A DNA stretch of 64,000 bases from Paraburkholderia sp. C35 (GCF_003121405.1 NZ_QBUY01000043.1:1-64000), one strand, 5' to 3'; numbered from the stretch's first letter, positions 49,555-58,857 are shown. The notes: generated by a model from the sequence alone, not told the origin. Program-made: numbers and translations.

Positions 49555-50262
49555 TCAGCGAGCCGTGCCATCGATCAGTTCCCCTTTCTCCAGATGCACC
49601 AGCGCGCGTGCGGCGCCTGCAGCATGCGCGTCGTGCGTCACCATGATGATGGTCTTGCCGAGTTCGCGGTTCAGGCGCTGCATCATCGCGAGCACTTCTT
49701 CGGCCGACGCACGGTCGAGGTCGCCCGTGGGTTCGTCGGCGACGATCAGCGTCGGATCGGTGATCAGCGCGCGCGCAATCGCGACGCGCTGCTGCTGCCC
49801 GCCCGACAGTTCCGACGGATAGTGATGCGCGCGATTGCCCAGATTCACCATGTCGAGCACGAGTTCGACGCGCTCGCGCCGCTCCTTGCGCGTGAGGCGT
49901 GTGAGCATCAACGGCAGTTCGATGTTTTCGAACGCGGTCAGCACGGGCATCAGGTTGTAGAACTGGAAGATGAAGCCGACATGCGCGGCGCGCCACTGCG
50001 CGAGCGCGGATTCGGACAGCCGCGTGATGTCCAGCCCGCCGACCCGCAACTCGCCGTCATCGGGCCGGTCGATACCCGCGATCAGATTCAGCAGGGTGCT
50101 CTTGCCCGAGCCGGACGGCCCCATCAACGCGACGAAATCGCCTTCGCCGATTGCGAGCGTGATGTCCGACAGCACGGGCACGGTCTGCACGCCGCGCCGG
50201 TACGACTTGACGAGGTGCCGGATATCGACGAGCGGCGTTGAAGTGAGGTTCGGCTCGCTCAC
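49555..50262 (-). CDS. ABC transporter ATP-binding protein, MacB/LolD type
   Basis: A 235-residue ATPase. Walker A GPSGSGKST, Q-loop in FQFYNLMPVLTAFENIELPLML, signature LSGGQQQR and Walker B LIVADEPTGDLD are all intact, with the LolD/MacB-type wording. GTG start at 50262 overlaps the stop of the adaptor gene by four bases (GTGA), so translation is coupled. Powers the two FtsX-like permeases. Confidence 0.95.
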   Translation of the reverse strand: MSEPNLTSTPLVDIRHLVKSYRRGVQTVPVLSDITLAIGEGDFVALMGPSGSGKSTLLNLIAGIDRPDDGELRVGGLDITRLSESALAQWRAAHVGFIFQFYNLMPVLTAFENIELPLMLTRLTRKERRERVELVLDMVNLGNRAHHYPSELSGGQQQRVAIARALITDPTLIVADEPTGDLDRASAEEVLAMMQRLNRELGKTIIMVTHDAHAAGAARALVHLEKGELIDGTAR

Positions 50263-51467
50263 TGCTTTTTGGCCACGGTGACTTTGGCGCCGTCCTTGGG
50301 ACGTGCGTCAGGTGCGCGCACCAGCACGTCGCCGGGATGCACACCGCTCACGGCTACCAGTTCGCCGAGGGTCGCGCCCGTGGTGACGGCCACTTCGTGC
50401 ACGATATCGCCCTTCACCACGAACACGACCTTGCGGCCGTCGCGCTCGACAATCGAAGACGGCTGCGTCGCGATGACAGGCTTGCGGTCTTCCGGCGGCA
50501 CCGGCTTCGACAGGAAGGCGATTTTCGCGCTCATGTCGGGCAGCACGCGCGCATCGCGATCGACGAAACGCACCTTGACGAGCACGGTCGCTTTCGAGCG
50601 ATCGACGGTGGGCACGATACGCGACACGCTGCCCGCCAGGCGCATGTCCGGCAACGCGTCGAGCAGGATTTCGCACGGCGCGTTCACCGCGATCCTGCCG
50701 ATGTTCGATTCGGCCACGTCGGCTTCGACTTCGAGCGTATCCATGTCGGCGATGGTCACGACGGCGCCCTTGCTGTCCGATGCCTGCGAGAACGGCGTGA
50801 TGTTGTCGCCCACGTTCGCATGCTTTTCGATCACCACGCCGTCGAACGGCGCGCGGATCACGGTCTGATCGACGGCGACCTGCGCGGCCTGCGCATTCGC
50901 CTGGGCCGCCACGATCGCGGCGCGGCTGTTGTCGATGGATGCAACCGCCTTGTCATAGCGCGCGACATCGGCGTCGTACTGGGTCGCGGAAATGGCGCCG
51001 TTCGGTGCGAGAATTTTCGAGCGGCGCAGATTGACTTCGGCGTTCTGCAGTTCGGCCCGCTGCAACGCGAGGTTGGCCTCCGCGACCTTGATCTGCGCCT
51101 TCGCCTGCGCGAGCGATGCCTCGACGTCGTTGCTCTCGATGCGCGCGATGATCTCGTCCTTCTTCACGCGTGTGCCTTCCAGCACGCCGAGCCATTCGAG
51201 CCGCCCTTGCGCTTTCGACGACACTGCCGCCTTACGTTGCGGCACGACATAGCCGGTCGCATTGAGCAACGTATAGGTTTGCGAGGGATAGGCCGACACG
51301 ACGGTGGTGGTCTCGACGGTTTGCGGCCCCGTCAGCCGAAGGCCGGCGACGAGCGCGCCAACAAGGATCAGCGCGATGACCCCGTAGCCGATCCAGTTGC
51401 GCCGGCGGCCGCCCGTAGCGACGGCGGGCCGGTCTATTTTCAGCCGCTTCAGATCGTGATCTGCCAA
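50259..51467 (-). CDS. Periplasmic adaptor (membrane fusion) protein, MacA/HlyD-like
   Basis: A 402-residue adaptor. A membrane anchor lies at about residues 27-46 (IGYGVIALILVGALVAGLRL), then barrel-sandwich part AAVSSKAQGRLEWLGVLEGTRVKKDEIIARIE, a coiled-coil hairpin (SLAQAKAQIKVAEANLALQRAELQNAEVNL ... ), and the closing VIRAPFDGVVIEKHANVGDNITPF and beta-barrel. It links the ABC permeases to an outer-membrane channel; no TolC-like gene is next to it. Start is uncertain: TTG at 51467 gives the family-like ADHDLKRLKIDR beginning; a GTG at 51521 is in frame. Confidence 0.9.
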   Translation of the reverse strand: MADHDLKRLKIDRPAVATGGRRRNWIGYGVIALILVGALVAGLRLTGPQTVETTTVVSAYPSQTYTLLNATGYVVPQRKAAVSSKAQGRLEWLGVLEGTRVKKDEIIARIESNDVEASLAQAKAQIKVAEANLALQRAELQNAEVNLRRSKILAPNGAISATQYDADVARYDKAVASIDNSRAAIVAAQANAQAAQVAVDQTVIRAPFDGVVIEKHANVGDNITPFSQASDSKGAVVTIADMDTLEVEADVAESNIGRIAVNAPCEILLDALPDMRLAGSVSRIVPTVDRSKATVLVKVRFVDRDARVLPDMSAKIAFLSKPVPPEDRKPVIATQPSSIVERDGRKVVFVVKGDIVHEVAVTTGATLGELVAVSGVHPGDVLVRAPDARPKDGAKVTVAKKQ

Positions 51468-51766
51468 TTTGTTATGTCGTCGCCGCGCGGCCGATATTGT
51501 CGCGTCACGACACACCGCCACGCCGGCTACTTGTAGTGTGTAGACGGGCTGACAGTATAGCGCCGCGCCCTGTCCCCGTCTGCATGGCCGGGCATTGCGC
51601 TTGCATCGAAAGCGAATCTGCGTGAAAAACGGCGGGAGTGCTTACGATCATGCTGTTTCGAGTCATGCATATGCGGTCGGCATCGGTTGACGCATACGTG
51701 TTGACAGACCTCGGCAACGGCGTTTTAGACTCCCGTCATAAACCATCGATTTCCGAGGGAGGCATC

Positions 51767-52624
51767 ATGGAAGAACAACACCGTATCGGGCCGGACAGCA
51801 CGGCCGTGCGCACCGCATTGTGGCGCGCCATGCACGTTCAGGTCGACGCACCGCCGCATGTGCTCGCCGATGAAACCGGCCTGCGGCTCGCCGCGCCCGA
51901 CGCAAGCTGGCGCAATCGTCCCGATATGGACGCGCAGGGTACGCGCGGCTATCGTGCGTCGATCGTGGGACGTGCGCGCTTTATCGAAGACCTCGTGACG
52001 CAGCAGGCGGATCAAGGCGTGCGTCAGTACGTGATTCTCGGTTCGGGCCTCGATACGTTCGCGCAGCGCCAGCGTGAGATTGCGTCACGGCTGCGCATCT
52101 TCGAAGTGGACCGGCCGGGCGCGCAAGCATGGAAGCGCGAGCGCCTGCTCGAACTCGGCTACGGCATTCCGGACTGGCTGCGCCTCGTCCCCGTCGATTT
52201 CGAAGCCGGTCAGTCATGGTGGGAGCAGATCGCGCAGGCGGGATTCGATGCGCAGGCGCCCGCTGTGATCGCCTCGACGGGTGTGTCGATGTATCTCACG
52301 CGCGAGGCCAACCTCGCGACGCTGCGTCAGATCGCGAAGCTCGCACCCGGCTCGACGCTGGCGATGACCTTCCTGCTGCCGCTCGAACTGATCGATTCCG
52401 CCGAGCGCGCGCAGCACCAGGCCGTCTACGAACGCGCACGCGCGGCGGGCACACCGTTCATCAGTTTCTTCAAGCCCGCCGATATGCTCACGCTCGCGCG
52501 CGAAGCGGGGTTCAAGGGCGTCAAACATGTATCGACAGGTGATCTTGTCGACCGTTATTTCGCCGACCGTCCGGACGGACTGCGCCCATCGACGGGCGAA
52601 GCGTTTCTCGTCGCGACTACCTGA
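51767..52624 (+). CDS. SAM-dependent methyltransferase, LCMT/TIGR00027-like
   Basis: A 285-residue methyltransferase of the leucine-carboxyl-methyltransferase-like group. Marks: RGYRASIVGRARFIEDLV, the SAM loop YVILGSGLDTFAQRQ, the acidic FEVDRPGAQAWKRERL and PAVIASTGVSMYLTREANLATL. Bacterial members methylate small carboxylates or secondary metabolites; target unknown. ATG 51767 has a strong GAGGGAGG six nt upstream. It stands alone after the divergent ABC adaptor gene. Confidence 0.9.
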   Translation: MEEQHRIGPDSTAVRTALWRAMHVQVDAPPHVLADETGLRLAAPDASWRNRPDMDAQGTRGYRASIVGRARFIEDLVTQQADQGVRQYVILGSGLDTFAQRQREIASRLRIFEVDRPGAQAWKRERLLELGYGIPDWLRLVPVDFEAGQSWWEQIAQAGFDAQAPAVIASTGVSMYLTREANLATLRQIAKLAPGSTLAMTFLLPLELIDSAERAQHQAVYERARAAGTPFISFFKPADMLTLAREAGFKGVKHVSTGDLVDRYFADRPDGLRPSTGEAFLVATT

Positions 52625-52988
52625 AGCGTCGCAAAACCTTTATGATGCCGCCCCTGCGCGTCGCATTGCGTTTGCGATGTAACGCGCGGCCGCGCGCCTC
52701 GAAGCAGCCCGCCAGCCGCACACCATTCCCACGCTAAGACAGCGCTAACTCTGCATCGGCAGAATCTTGCGCATGCACCGAAACAAGGCGTTTCAACACC
52801 AGAAAACGCCTGAAACCACGCGCGCAACGCGGGCTTTGCAATCCGTCTGCCTGTTTCACGAAGCGATGATATGGTGACGCGCTAGTGGCTCTGCCGGCTC
52901 CCTGTGCCGGCTCCTCTGGGATCAATGGGCTGCGGACTCTGCCGCGTGGCTGCACGCTATTTATACGCAGCGCGCGACGCCACATGCC
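52625..52988. other. Gene-free stretch before MFS gene
   Basis: About 360 nt with no convincing gene or RNA. Two copies of TGCCGGCTCC lie close together near 52890-52912, of no known meaning. Open frames here are GC-bias artefacts. Confidence 0.5.
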
Positions 52989-53021
52989 ATGCCTCCATGC
53001 ATCGAATCGACGAACACAGAC

Positions 53022-54281
53022 ATGAACTTCGAAAACACTCCTCCAGTCAGCACGACTGAAGCCGACGACACGACGTCATCGCCATTGCGCGCATGGCTCG
53101 CGGTTGCATCGGTGACAGTCGGCGCATTCGCGTTCGTGACCACGGAATTTCTGCCGGTCGGCCTGTTGCCGGATGTCGCGAAGACCTTCGACGTCCTGCC
53201 CGGCACAGCGGGCCTGATGGTGACGATCCCCGGCATCATGGCTGCCATCTCTGCGCCGGGCCTGATGCTCGCAGCGGGACGCGTGAACCGCCGGCTGATC
53301 CTGATCCTGCTGACCGTGATGCTGCTCGCGTCGAATCTGCTGTCGGCGTTCGCACCCAGTTTTCCGCTGATGCTGGTCGGCCGCGCGTTGCTCGGCGCCG
53401 CGCTCGGCGGCTTCTGGACGCTTGCGCTCGCGGCGGCAGGACGGCTCGTGAAAGCGCACGAAGCGCCGCGCGCGACGGCGACGATACTCGCGGGCGTCAC
53501 CTGCGCGACGGTGATCGGCGTGCCGCTTGGCACGTTCATCGCGAATCTCGCATCGTGGCGCATGTCGTTCGTCGCGACGGCGGTGCTCGTCACCGTGGCG
53601 CTGATTTCGCAGATTGCGCTGCTGCCGTCGTTGCCGTCGAAAGCGGCCTTGCGTTTCGTCGATCTCGTGACGCTCGTGCGGCGTCCGTTTCCGCGCAAGA
53701 GCCTGTTGATGGTTGCGCTGATTTTTGGTGCGCATTTCTCGTCGTACACGTATATCGCGCCGTTTCTGGAGACCGCGCATTTTGGTGCGTCGACGATTAC
53801 GGCGGTGCTGCTTGGGTTCGGCATTATTGGGTTCTTTTCGAACTTCGCGGTATCGACGTTCGTTGCGCGCAGGCTGAAGACTTCGCTGGCTGCTGTGACG
53901 ATGCTGCTGATGTTTTCGCTGCTGAGCATGCCTTTGCTGAAGGATATGGCACCGTTGGTGACGGGTGTCGTGCTTGCGTGGGGTGTCGCGTTTGGTGCGA
54001 TTCCGCTGTGCGTGAGCGTGTGGATGCAGGAAGCCGCGCCTGATCTGCCCGAAGCCGGTTCGGCGCTGTTCGTCGGGATTATTCAGGTGGCGATTGCAGT
54101 GGGGTCCTCGGTAGGGGGCACCATTGTCGATCGTGCTGGTATTCCTGTTGATTTCTGGTTTGGTAGTGTGCTGGCGGTGCTTGGGCTTGTTACTTTGTGG
54201 AGCTTTCGATCGCGGAGTGATGGCGCGCGAGGCGCTGTGGCTGTGGGGTCTTCTGCTGAAGTGCAGACTGAGTGTGTTTGA
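53022..54281 (+). CDS. MFS efflux transporter, DHA1 group
   Basis: A 419-residue transporter with 12 hydrophobic segments. The first helix AFAFVTTEFLPVGLLPDVAK and the loop GRVNRRLILILLTVMLL with LVGRALLGAALGGFWTLAL are those of the AraJ/NepI/Cmr-like DHA1 exporters (sugar, purine or drug efflux). Start is uncertain: ATG 53022 is used, ATG 52989 adds 11 residues. The last third has T-rich, less typical codon use running into the repeat cluster. No regulator beside it. Substrate unknown. Confidence 0.9.
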   Translation: MNFENTPPVSTTEADDTTSSPLRAWLAVASVTVGAFAFVTTEFLPVGLLPDVAKTFDVLPGTAGLMVTIPGIMAAISAPGLMLAAGRVNRRLILILLTVMLLASNLLSAFAPSFPLMLVGRALLGAALGGFWTLALAAAGRLVKAHEAPRATATILAGVTCATVIGVPLGTFIANLASWRMSFVATAVLVTVALISQIALLPSLPSKAALRFVDLVTLVRRPFPRKSLLMVALIFGAHFSSYTYIAPFLETAHFGASTITAVLLGFGIIGFFSNFAVSTFVARRLKTSLAAVTMLLMFSLLSMPLLKDMAPLVTGVVLAWGVAFGAIPLCVSVWMQEAAPDLPEAGSALFVGIIQVAIAVGSSVGGTIVDRAGIPVDFWFGSVLAVLGLVTLWSFRSRSDGARGAVAVGSSAEVQTECV

Positions 54282-54289
54282 TGTTTTTT

Positions 54290-54437
54290 TTTGCTGGCAT
54301 CCGCTTTTTGTTAGTGGTCTGCTAGTGTTGCCCCTGTGCGGGGCGGCACCTACTTTTCTTTGCCGCCGCAAAGAAAAGTAGGCAAAAGAAAGCGGGCTAA
54401 CACCGCTAGATCTAGTTCTTGCCTGCGGGCCCCCAGC
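54290..54437 (-). repeat. Dispersed hairpin repeat, copy B
   Basis: Reverse-oriented copy of the element at 1-168. The 15-bp stem (54349-54363 with 54368-54382, loop CGCC) is identical in its arms to copies A and C; GTTGCCCCTGTGCGGGGCG and GCCTGCGGGCCCCCAG flank it. It lies nine nt after the MFS stop codon and could end that transcript. Confidence 0.88.
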
Positions 54438-54802
54438 GGCCCCGTCCTGTTCGCGGCATCACTACGCTTGATGCCCGCTGCCAGCGCTCTTTACAGGCGC
54501 ATCACCCTCTTCAAGCACCCGCGTCACAGCAGGCCTTACCGGTTCGGCCCAGGCCGCCCAGGTGGCAAACTGTGTGTCGGTTATCGCGGCGTATGCGCAC
54601 CACTCCGGACTGAAAAGCAAAGGCGGTGTGTCTTGTAGGATCGCCGACGCGTAATGCGCGACAACCTACACACCGTTTGCCACCTGGGCTGGATATGCGA
54701 GTCGCTGTCGCTCGGGACGCTACGGGTGATTGGAGCGGGGTAGGCGACTATTCGAAGCGTGAGCAACGAGCAAGAAGAAGGGGGATGCCGTGTGAGGGAT
54801 AG
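54438..54802. other. Spacer between inverted repeat copies B and C
   Basis: About 365 nt without a gene. It contains a long inverted repeat (54556-54588 with 54657-54689). Short open frames here on both strands share a WQTVCRLSR-like peptide only because the DNA is inverted-repeated. Confidence 0.6.
54556..54689. repeat. 33-bp imperfect inverted repeat
   Basis: Arms 54556-54588 and 54657-54689 match at 30 of 33 positions (core GCCCAGGTGGCAAAC / GTTTGCCACCTGGGC), separated by 68 nt. It would fold into a large hairpin. Confidence 0.85.
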
Positions 54803-54966
54803 GACCGGTTGGGGGCCCGCAGGCAACAACTAGCATTGGCGGTGTTAGCCCGCTTTCTTTTGCCTACTTTTCTTTGCGGCGGCAAAGAAAAGTAGGTGCT
54901 GCCCCGCACAGGGGCGACGCATGCGACACGAAAGCATCACGCGGATGCCAGCGAAAGCGAAAGCAA
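54803..54966 (+). repeat. Dispersed hairpin repeat, copy C
   Basis: Direct copy of the element at 1-168, beginning GACCGG and GGGGGCCCGCAGGC and holding the same 15-bp stem (54863-54877 with 54882-54896) and the GCGGATGCCAGCGAAAGC end. Most similar to copy A. Confidence 0.88.
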
Positions 54967-54995
54967 AAAGCCAAAAGCAAAAAGCAAAAAGCAAA
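54961..54995 (+). repeat. AAAAAGC short tandem repeat
   Basis: About five imperfect copies of a 7-mer AAAAAGC directly after repeat copy C. It could vary by slippage. The rest of 54996-55266 (270 nt) shows no clear feature. Confidence 0.7.
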
Positions 54996-55266
54996 AAAAC
55001 CAAACCCAAACCTACCGCTTGAAACATCCGTTTCCCACCACATCCCCTCTGGCAATTTGCCAGTAGAATACCCAACACATAACCCTGTCCACGCGAGCGA
55101 GCCAGCGCCGCCTCACCGGCACCCATGCCGGTCACCAGCGCATTCAGGCTTACAAATTGCTCCAAGACCAAGGTTATCCCCGATGCACACACCACCGGCG
55201 CGCCCACCGTCGCGCCAGTCCCGCCATTGACTGACTCAGACCGCAAGGGTCGGAGGCGTTGCACAC

Positions 55267-55896
55267 ATGGACGCACAGGATTCGCCGGACCGCGAGCGCG
55301 GCCGCCGGCAGCAGCAATACGACAGCGCGTTTCTACCCGAAAGCGACGATCCGCAGGCACGACATTACAACTGGGTGCAAATTTGCCTCATCTCCGCGAT
55401 GGGTCTTGCCGTCGGCGTGATGGGCACAGCAGCCTATGTGATCTGGTTCAGCCGCGATCAGGACGCTTACGCCGAAGCCGTCGAATCGGCGCGCCGCCCG
55501 CCCGCCCCGCCAGCAACCAGCACGAACGCCGACCTGCAGGTTCCCAATCATGCCGCCGTGCCCACCAGCGCGGTCTGGGGCCGCGTGACACCGGCCATCC
55601 CGGCGCAGCCCGCGCCCGCTAACACCGACGCACTCGCATCGGCGCAAGCATCCGATGACGATATGGACGCCGATGCCGATAGCGACAGCGCGCCTCAGGC
55701 GACGCGAAACGCGCCCGCTGCTGCCGCGCGCGCCGACCGTGGCAAACAGCCCGGCAGCGCCGCCCGCCACGCGCAGCGGGTCAAGCAACCGAAGGAAACC
55801 TTCGTGTCGCGGTTGAGAGCGATGTTCCGCAAGGTCGCCTATCACCGCCCCAGCCGCGAGCCAGGCAATAACCCCGACCCCTATTCGCATCCCTGA
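55267..55896 (+). CDS. Single-pass membrane protein of unknown function
   Basis: A 209-residue protein: charged N-terminus (DRERGRRQQQYDSAFLPESDD), one membrane helix at about residues 38-60 (CLISAMGLAVGVMGTAAYVIW), then an Ala/Pro-rich, Asp-rich disordered stretch and a basic end KETFVSRLRAMFRKVAYHRPS. No family recognised. It ends nine nt before a diguanylate cyclase gene, so it may be coupled to that enzyme's signalling. ATG at 55267. Confidence 0.72.
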   Translation: MDAQDSPDRERGRRQQQYDSAFLPESDDPQARHYNWVQICLISAMGLAVGVMGTAAYVIWFSRDQDAYAEAVESARRPPAPPATSTNADLQVPNHAAVPTSAVWGRVTPAIPAQPAPANTDALASAQASDDDMDADADSDSAPQATRNAPAAAARADRGKQPGSAARHAQRVKQPKETFVSRLRAMFRKVAYHRPSREPGNNPDPYSHP

Positions 55897-55905
55897 TCCT
55901 CGGGC

Positions 55906-56994
55906 GTGAAGCGAACCGTCACGCCACTCCGTCCGCCCAGCCCGCGATGGCGTCCGCAGCCGGTCGTGGTCGGCGCGATCGCGCTGGGCTGTCTCGTTGC
56001 AGGGCTGCTCTACGTCGCCTTGCAGGTTCGCGCGCTGTTCTCCGATCACTTCCAGCAGCAATACGCGTCGCTCGTGCTCGAAGCGGTCGGCCGCGCTGAC
56101 AATGCGCTCGATCTCGCCGGTCTGCTCAAACGCATCGCGCCCCCTAAAAACAGCGACACCCAGTATCAGCAGGCGCTCGATGAACTCAACGCGCGCGTCA
56201 CCGAACTCGATGCGCTGATCGGATCCAGCCCCATTCCCGCGCCGCGCCTGCCGAGCGCCAATGCATCGGAGAAAAGCCTCGACGAACTGAAGCAATCGCT
56301 CGCTGCCACAGCAGACTACTGGCGCACCCGCCGCGACGCCGTCAGCACCGACGTGCGCCGTCGCACGCGACGCATCGCCAGCGTGCTCGCCGTGCTGACC
56401 GTGGTAGTAACGGGCGCGCTGTTCGCGGCGCTGATCGTGTTCGCGCGGCGCCACAGGCGGCTCGCAGGCCTTACGCATCAGTTCCGTCACGCCGCACAGC
56501 ACGACGCGATGACCGGCCTGCCCAACCGTCAGCAACTGCTCGCGCGGCTCGACCGCATCGCCGCCGAGCGTGCGCCCGGCAATTGCGCCGTGCTGTATAT
56601 CGACCTCGACGGTTTCAAGCAGATCAACGACACCTTGGGCCACGCAATCGGCGACGAATTTCTGATCGCGCTCGCGCAGCGTTTTCGCCAGTCGGTGCGT
56701 CCGGGCGATCTCGTCGCCCGCATGGGCGGCGACGAATTCGCCGCGCTCGTGTCCGGCTTCGGCGGCGACGCGGAACTCGCGGGTATCGCCACGCGCCTGA
56801 TGAACTGCGTCGGCGATACCGACGCGCACATGGGCCTCGGCTTCGTGCGCGCGAGCGTCGGCATCGCGACCTATCCCGATCGCGTCGCCGATCACCGTCT
56901 GCTGGTCGCCGCCGCCGACAGCGCGATGTACGACGTCAAACGTCACGGCAAGAACGGCTACGCGTTCGCCGTGCAACAAATACCGCCTGCATGA
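55906..56994 (+). CDS. Membrane diguanylate cyclase
   Basis: A 362-residue protein. Two membrane helices (about residues 22-43 and 158-178) enclose a periplasmic helical segment of about 110 residues. The GGDEF domain (residues 190-355) has DAMTGLPNRQQLL, LYIDLDGFKQINDTLGHAIGD, active site MGGDEF and the inhibitory site RPGD five residues before it, so it should make cyclic di-GMP with feedback. GTG start at 55906, nine nt after the previous gene. Linked with another cyclase 250 nt downstream. Confidence 0.9.
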   Translation: MKRTVTPLRPPSPRWRPQPVVVGAIALGCLVAGLLYVALQVRALFSDHFQQQYASLVLEAVGRADNALDLAGLLKRIAPPKNSDTQYQQALDELNARVTELDALIGSSPIPAPRLPSANASEKSLDELKQSLAATADYWRTRRDAVSTDVRRRTRRIASVLAVLTVVVTGALFAALIVFARRHRRLAGLTHQFRHAAQHDAMTGLPNRQQLLARLDRIAAERAPGNCAVLYIDLDGFKQINDTLGHAIGDEFLIALAQRFRQSVRPGDLVARMGGDEFAALVSGFGGDAELAGIATRLMNCVGDTDAHMGLGFVRASVGIATYPDRVADHRLLVAAADSAMYDVKRHGKNGYAFAVQQIPPA

Positions 56995-57191
56995 TTCGCC
57001 GCTGAAAACCGCTTCCAGCGAGTCGATTCTGGCTCCCTGCAGCGCTCAAATCAGCACGCTTCTTCTGTTTCAAACGAATCTGCAAATAGCAATCAACTTC
57101 CCCCGAACGCTGCCGTTATATGGGTTCAGCAAGGTGACGGCAGCGTGCGCGCTGCCTCTTACGAACGGTCGAATTTGAGTCCCTCAGGCTT

Positions 57192-57212
57192 CAGCCATCA
57201 GCCATCAGCCAG
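57192..57212 (+). repeat. TCAGCCA triple repeat
   Basis: Three exact tandem copies of TCAGCCA, in the 250-nt spacer 33 nt before the second cyclase gene. Possible slippage site; no known role. Confidence 0.75.
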
Positions 57213-57244
57213 TGAAGAACACCGCGTCCGTTACGAGGTCGCAG

Positions 57245-58732
57245 ATGGACAGACTTCGCACATTCATCAGGCGCTTGCGGCCGCGCGGCCCCGGCAGCGC
57301 GCCGCACCGCGCATTCATTCTGCTGCCCGCGCTGACCGTACTGATCCTCGCCGTGCTGTGGGTGACGATCCTGATGCGGCTGCGCGTCGAAAAGGAAGCC
57401 GTGCTGCACGACGCGCGCGTCGCTGCCGGCACGGTCGCGAGCGCACTCGACACGCACACGCTGAAAACGATTCACGATGTCGATGCGATCGCCCTGCTGG
57501 TCAAATACGGCCTCGAAAGCTCGCCGGAAACATTCGATCTCAAGAAGTACCAGGCCTACGGGCTGATTACTGCCGATACCGCCTTGCAGGTCACCATCGC
57601 GGGCGCGGACGGCCACGTGGTCGCCTCGACCATTCCGTTTTCCGGCGCAATCGATCTCAGCGACCGCAAGCACTTCCGCGTGCATCGCGAGCACGCCGAC
57701 GTCGGCCTCTTTCTCAGCGATCCGGTGATCGGCCGCATTTCGCGCCAATGGTCCATTCAGGCCACGCGCCGCATCAACCGGCCGGACGGCAGCTTTGGCG
57801 GCGTCGTGATCGTGTCGGAAAACCCGGCGTGGCTCACGGATGGCTTCTACACGACTGCCGCGCTCGGCGAGCACGGCATGATCGCGGTGCTGTCGAATCG
57901 CGGCTCGATGCTGTCGCGCCGCGCGGGCGAAGCGCCCAGCCGCACCGGCGACACGCTGCCGACGGGCTATATCGATCCACATCGCAACGGCGAGACCTTC
58001 ACCGATCCCATCGATCATGTGGAACGCATCGTCGCGAGCCGCGAGGTGAAGCGTTACGGACTGACCGTGATGGCGGGCCTGTCGCTTGCCGAAACACTCG
58101 ACGATTACTACCGCATGCGCCGCGTCTACGTGACGATGGCGAGCGTGATTTCGGCGATCCTGGTCGGCCTGTCAACGTGGATCGCCGCGCTGATCCTGAA
58201 GCTGCTGAAAGGTCGCGAACAGTTGCACCGTCTCGCGCACACGGACCGCCTGACGGGCCTGTCCAACCGGGGCTGCATCATGGACCTGCTGGAAGAAGCC
58301 GTCGCCGCACCCGATGCCGTTGGCCGCGTGGCCGTGATCTTCGTCGATCTGGATCGCTTCAAGGAACTCAACGATACCTTCGGGCACCAGCTAGGCGACA
58401 CGATTCTTGCTGACATAGCACGACGCCTGCGGGACGCCGCGCAGGGCCGCGCGCAGGTCGGGCGGCTGGGCGGCGACGAGTTTCTGGTGGTCATCGACGA
58501 TGGCGCGGTGTCGGCACCCGCCATCGCCGACGCCATCACGGCGGCGCTGGAGGTGCCCGTCAGCGTGCACGGCAATGCGTACCACGTGCGCGCGAGCCTC
58601 GGTATTGCCGTGCTGCAGGCGGGCGAACGCGCGGCGGATCTGGTAAAAACCGCCGATCACGTGATGTACGACGCCAAGGAACGTGGCCGCGCAAGCTACA
58701 CGCCGCCGGTACGAAGCGCGCTCGTCGCGTGA
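57245..58732 (+). CDS. Diguanylate cyclase with periplasmic Cache-type sensor
   Basis: A 495-residue protein. A helix at about residues 21-41 and another at 298-318 bracket a periplasmic double-Cache/PDC-like sensor (KKYQAYGLITADTALQVTIAGADGHVVAS, DLSDRKHFRVHREHADVGLFLSDPV, RPDGSFGGVVIVSENP). GGDEF (about 330-485) has DRLTGLSNRGCIMDLL and RLGGDEF; the I-site position reads QGRA, so it lacks RxxD and feedback. ATG at 57245 is chosen because GAGG lies six nt before it; a GTG at 57212 is in frame. Ligand likely a small organic acid or amino acid. Confidence 0.92.
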   Translation: MDRLRTFIRRLRPRGPGSAPHRAFILLPALTVLILAVLWVTILMRLRVEKEAVLHDARVAAGTVASALDTHTLKTIHDVDAIALLVKYGLESSPETFDLKKYQAYGLITADTALQVTIAGADGHVVASTIPFSGAIDLSDRKHFRVHREHADVGLFLSDPVIGRISRQWSIQATRRINRPDGSFGGVVIVSENPAWLTDGFYTTAALGEHGMIAVLSNRGSMLSRRAGEAPSRTGDTLPTGYIDPHRNGETFTDPIDHVERIVASREVKRYGLTVMAGLSLAETLDDYYRMRRVYVTMASVISAILVGLSTWIAALILKLLKGREQLHRLAHTDRLTGLSNRGCIMDLLEEAVAAPDAVGRVAVIFVDLDRFKELNDTFGHQLGDTILADIARRLRDAAQGRAQVGRLGGDEFLVVIDDGAVSAPAIADAITAALEVPVSVHGNAYHVRASLGIAVLQAGERAADLVKTADHVMYDAKERGRASYTPPVRSALVA

Positions 58733-58857
58733 GATGGACCGCAGTAGGGTACGACCACAACAACGCATTCGGCACGCGGCTTGATACGACCGAAACGAAT
58801 GCTCTAAAACAGGGAAACCGGCTCAAGCTTTCGGGCTTGCGGTCGTTAGCGCAGGGT

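Noticed and set aside
52734..52985. Small minus-strand frame in the 52.6-53.0 kb gap
   Set aside because: No ribosome site, no protein-like pattern, overlaps other shadow frames.
54336..54829. Short frames on both strands sharing a WQTVCRLSR-like peptide
   Set aside because: The likeness comes from the DNA inverted repeat at 54556-54689, not from coding.
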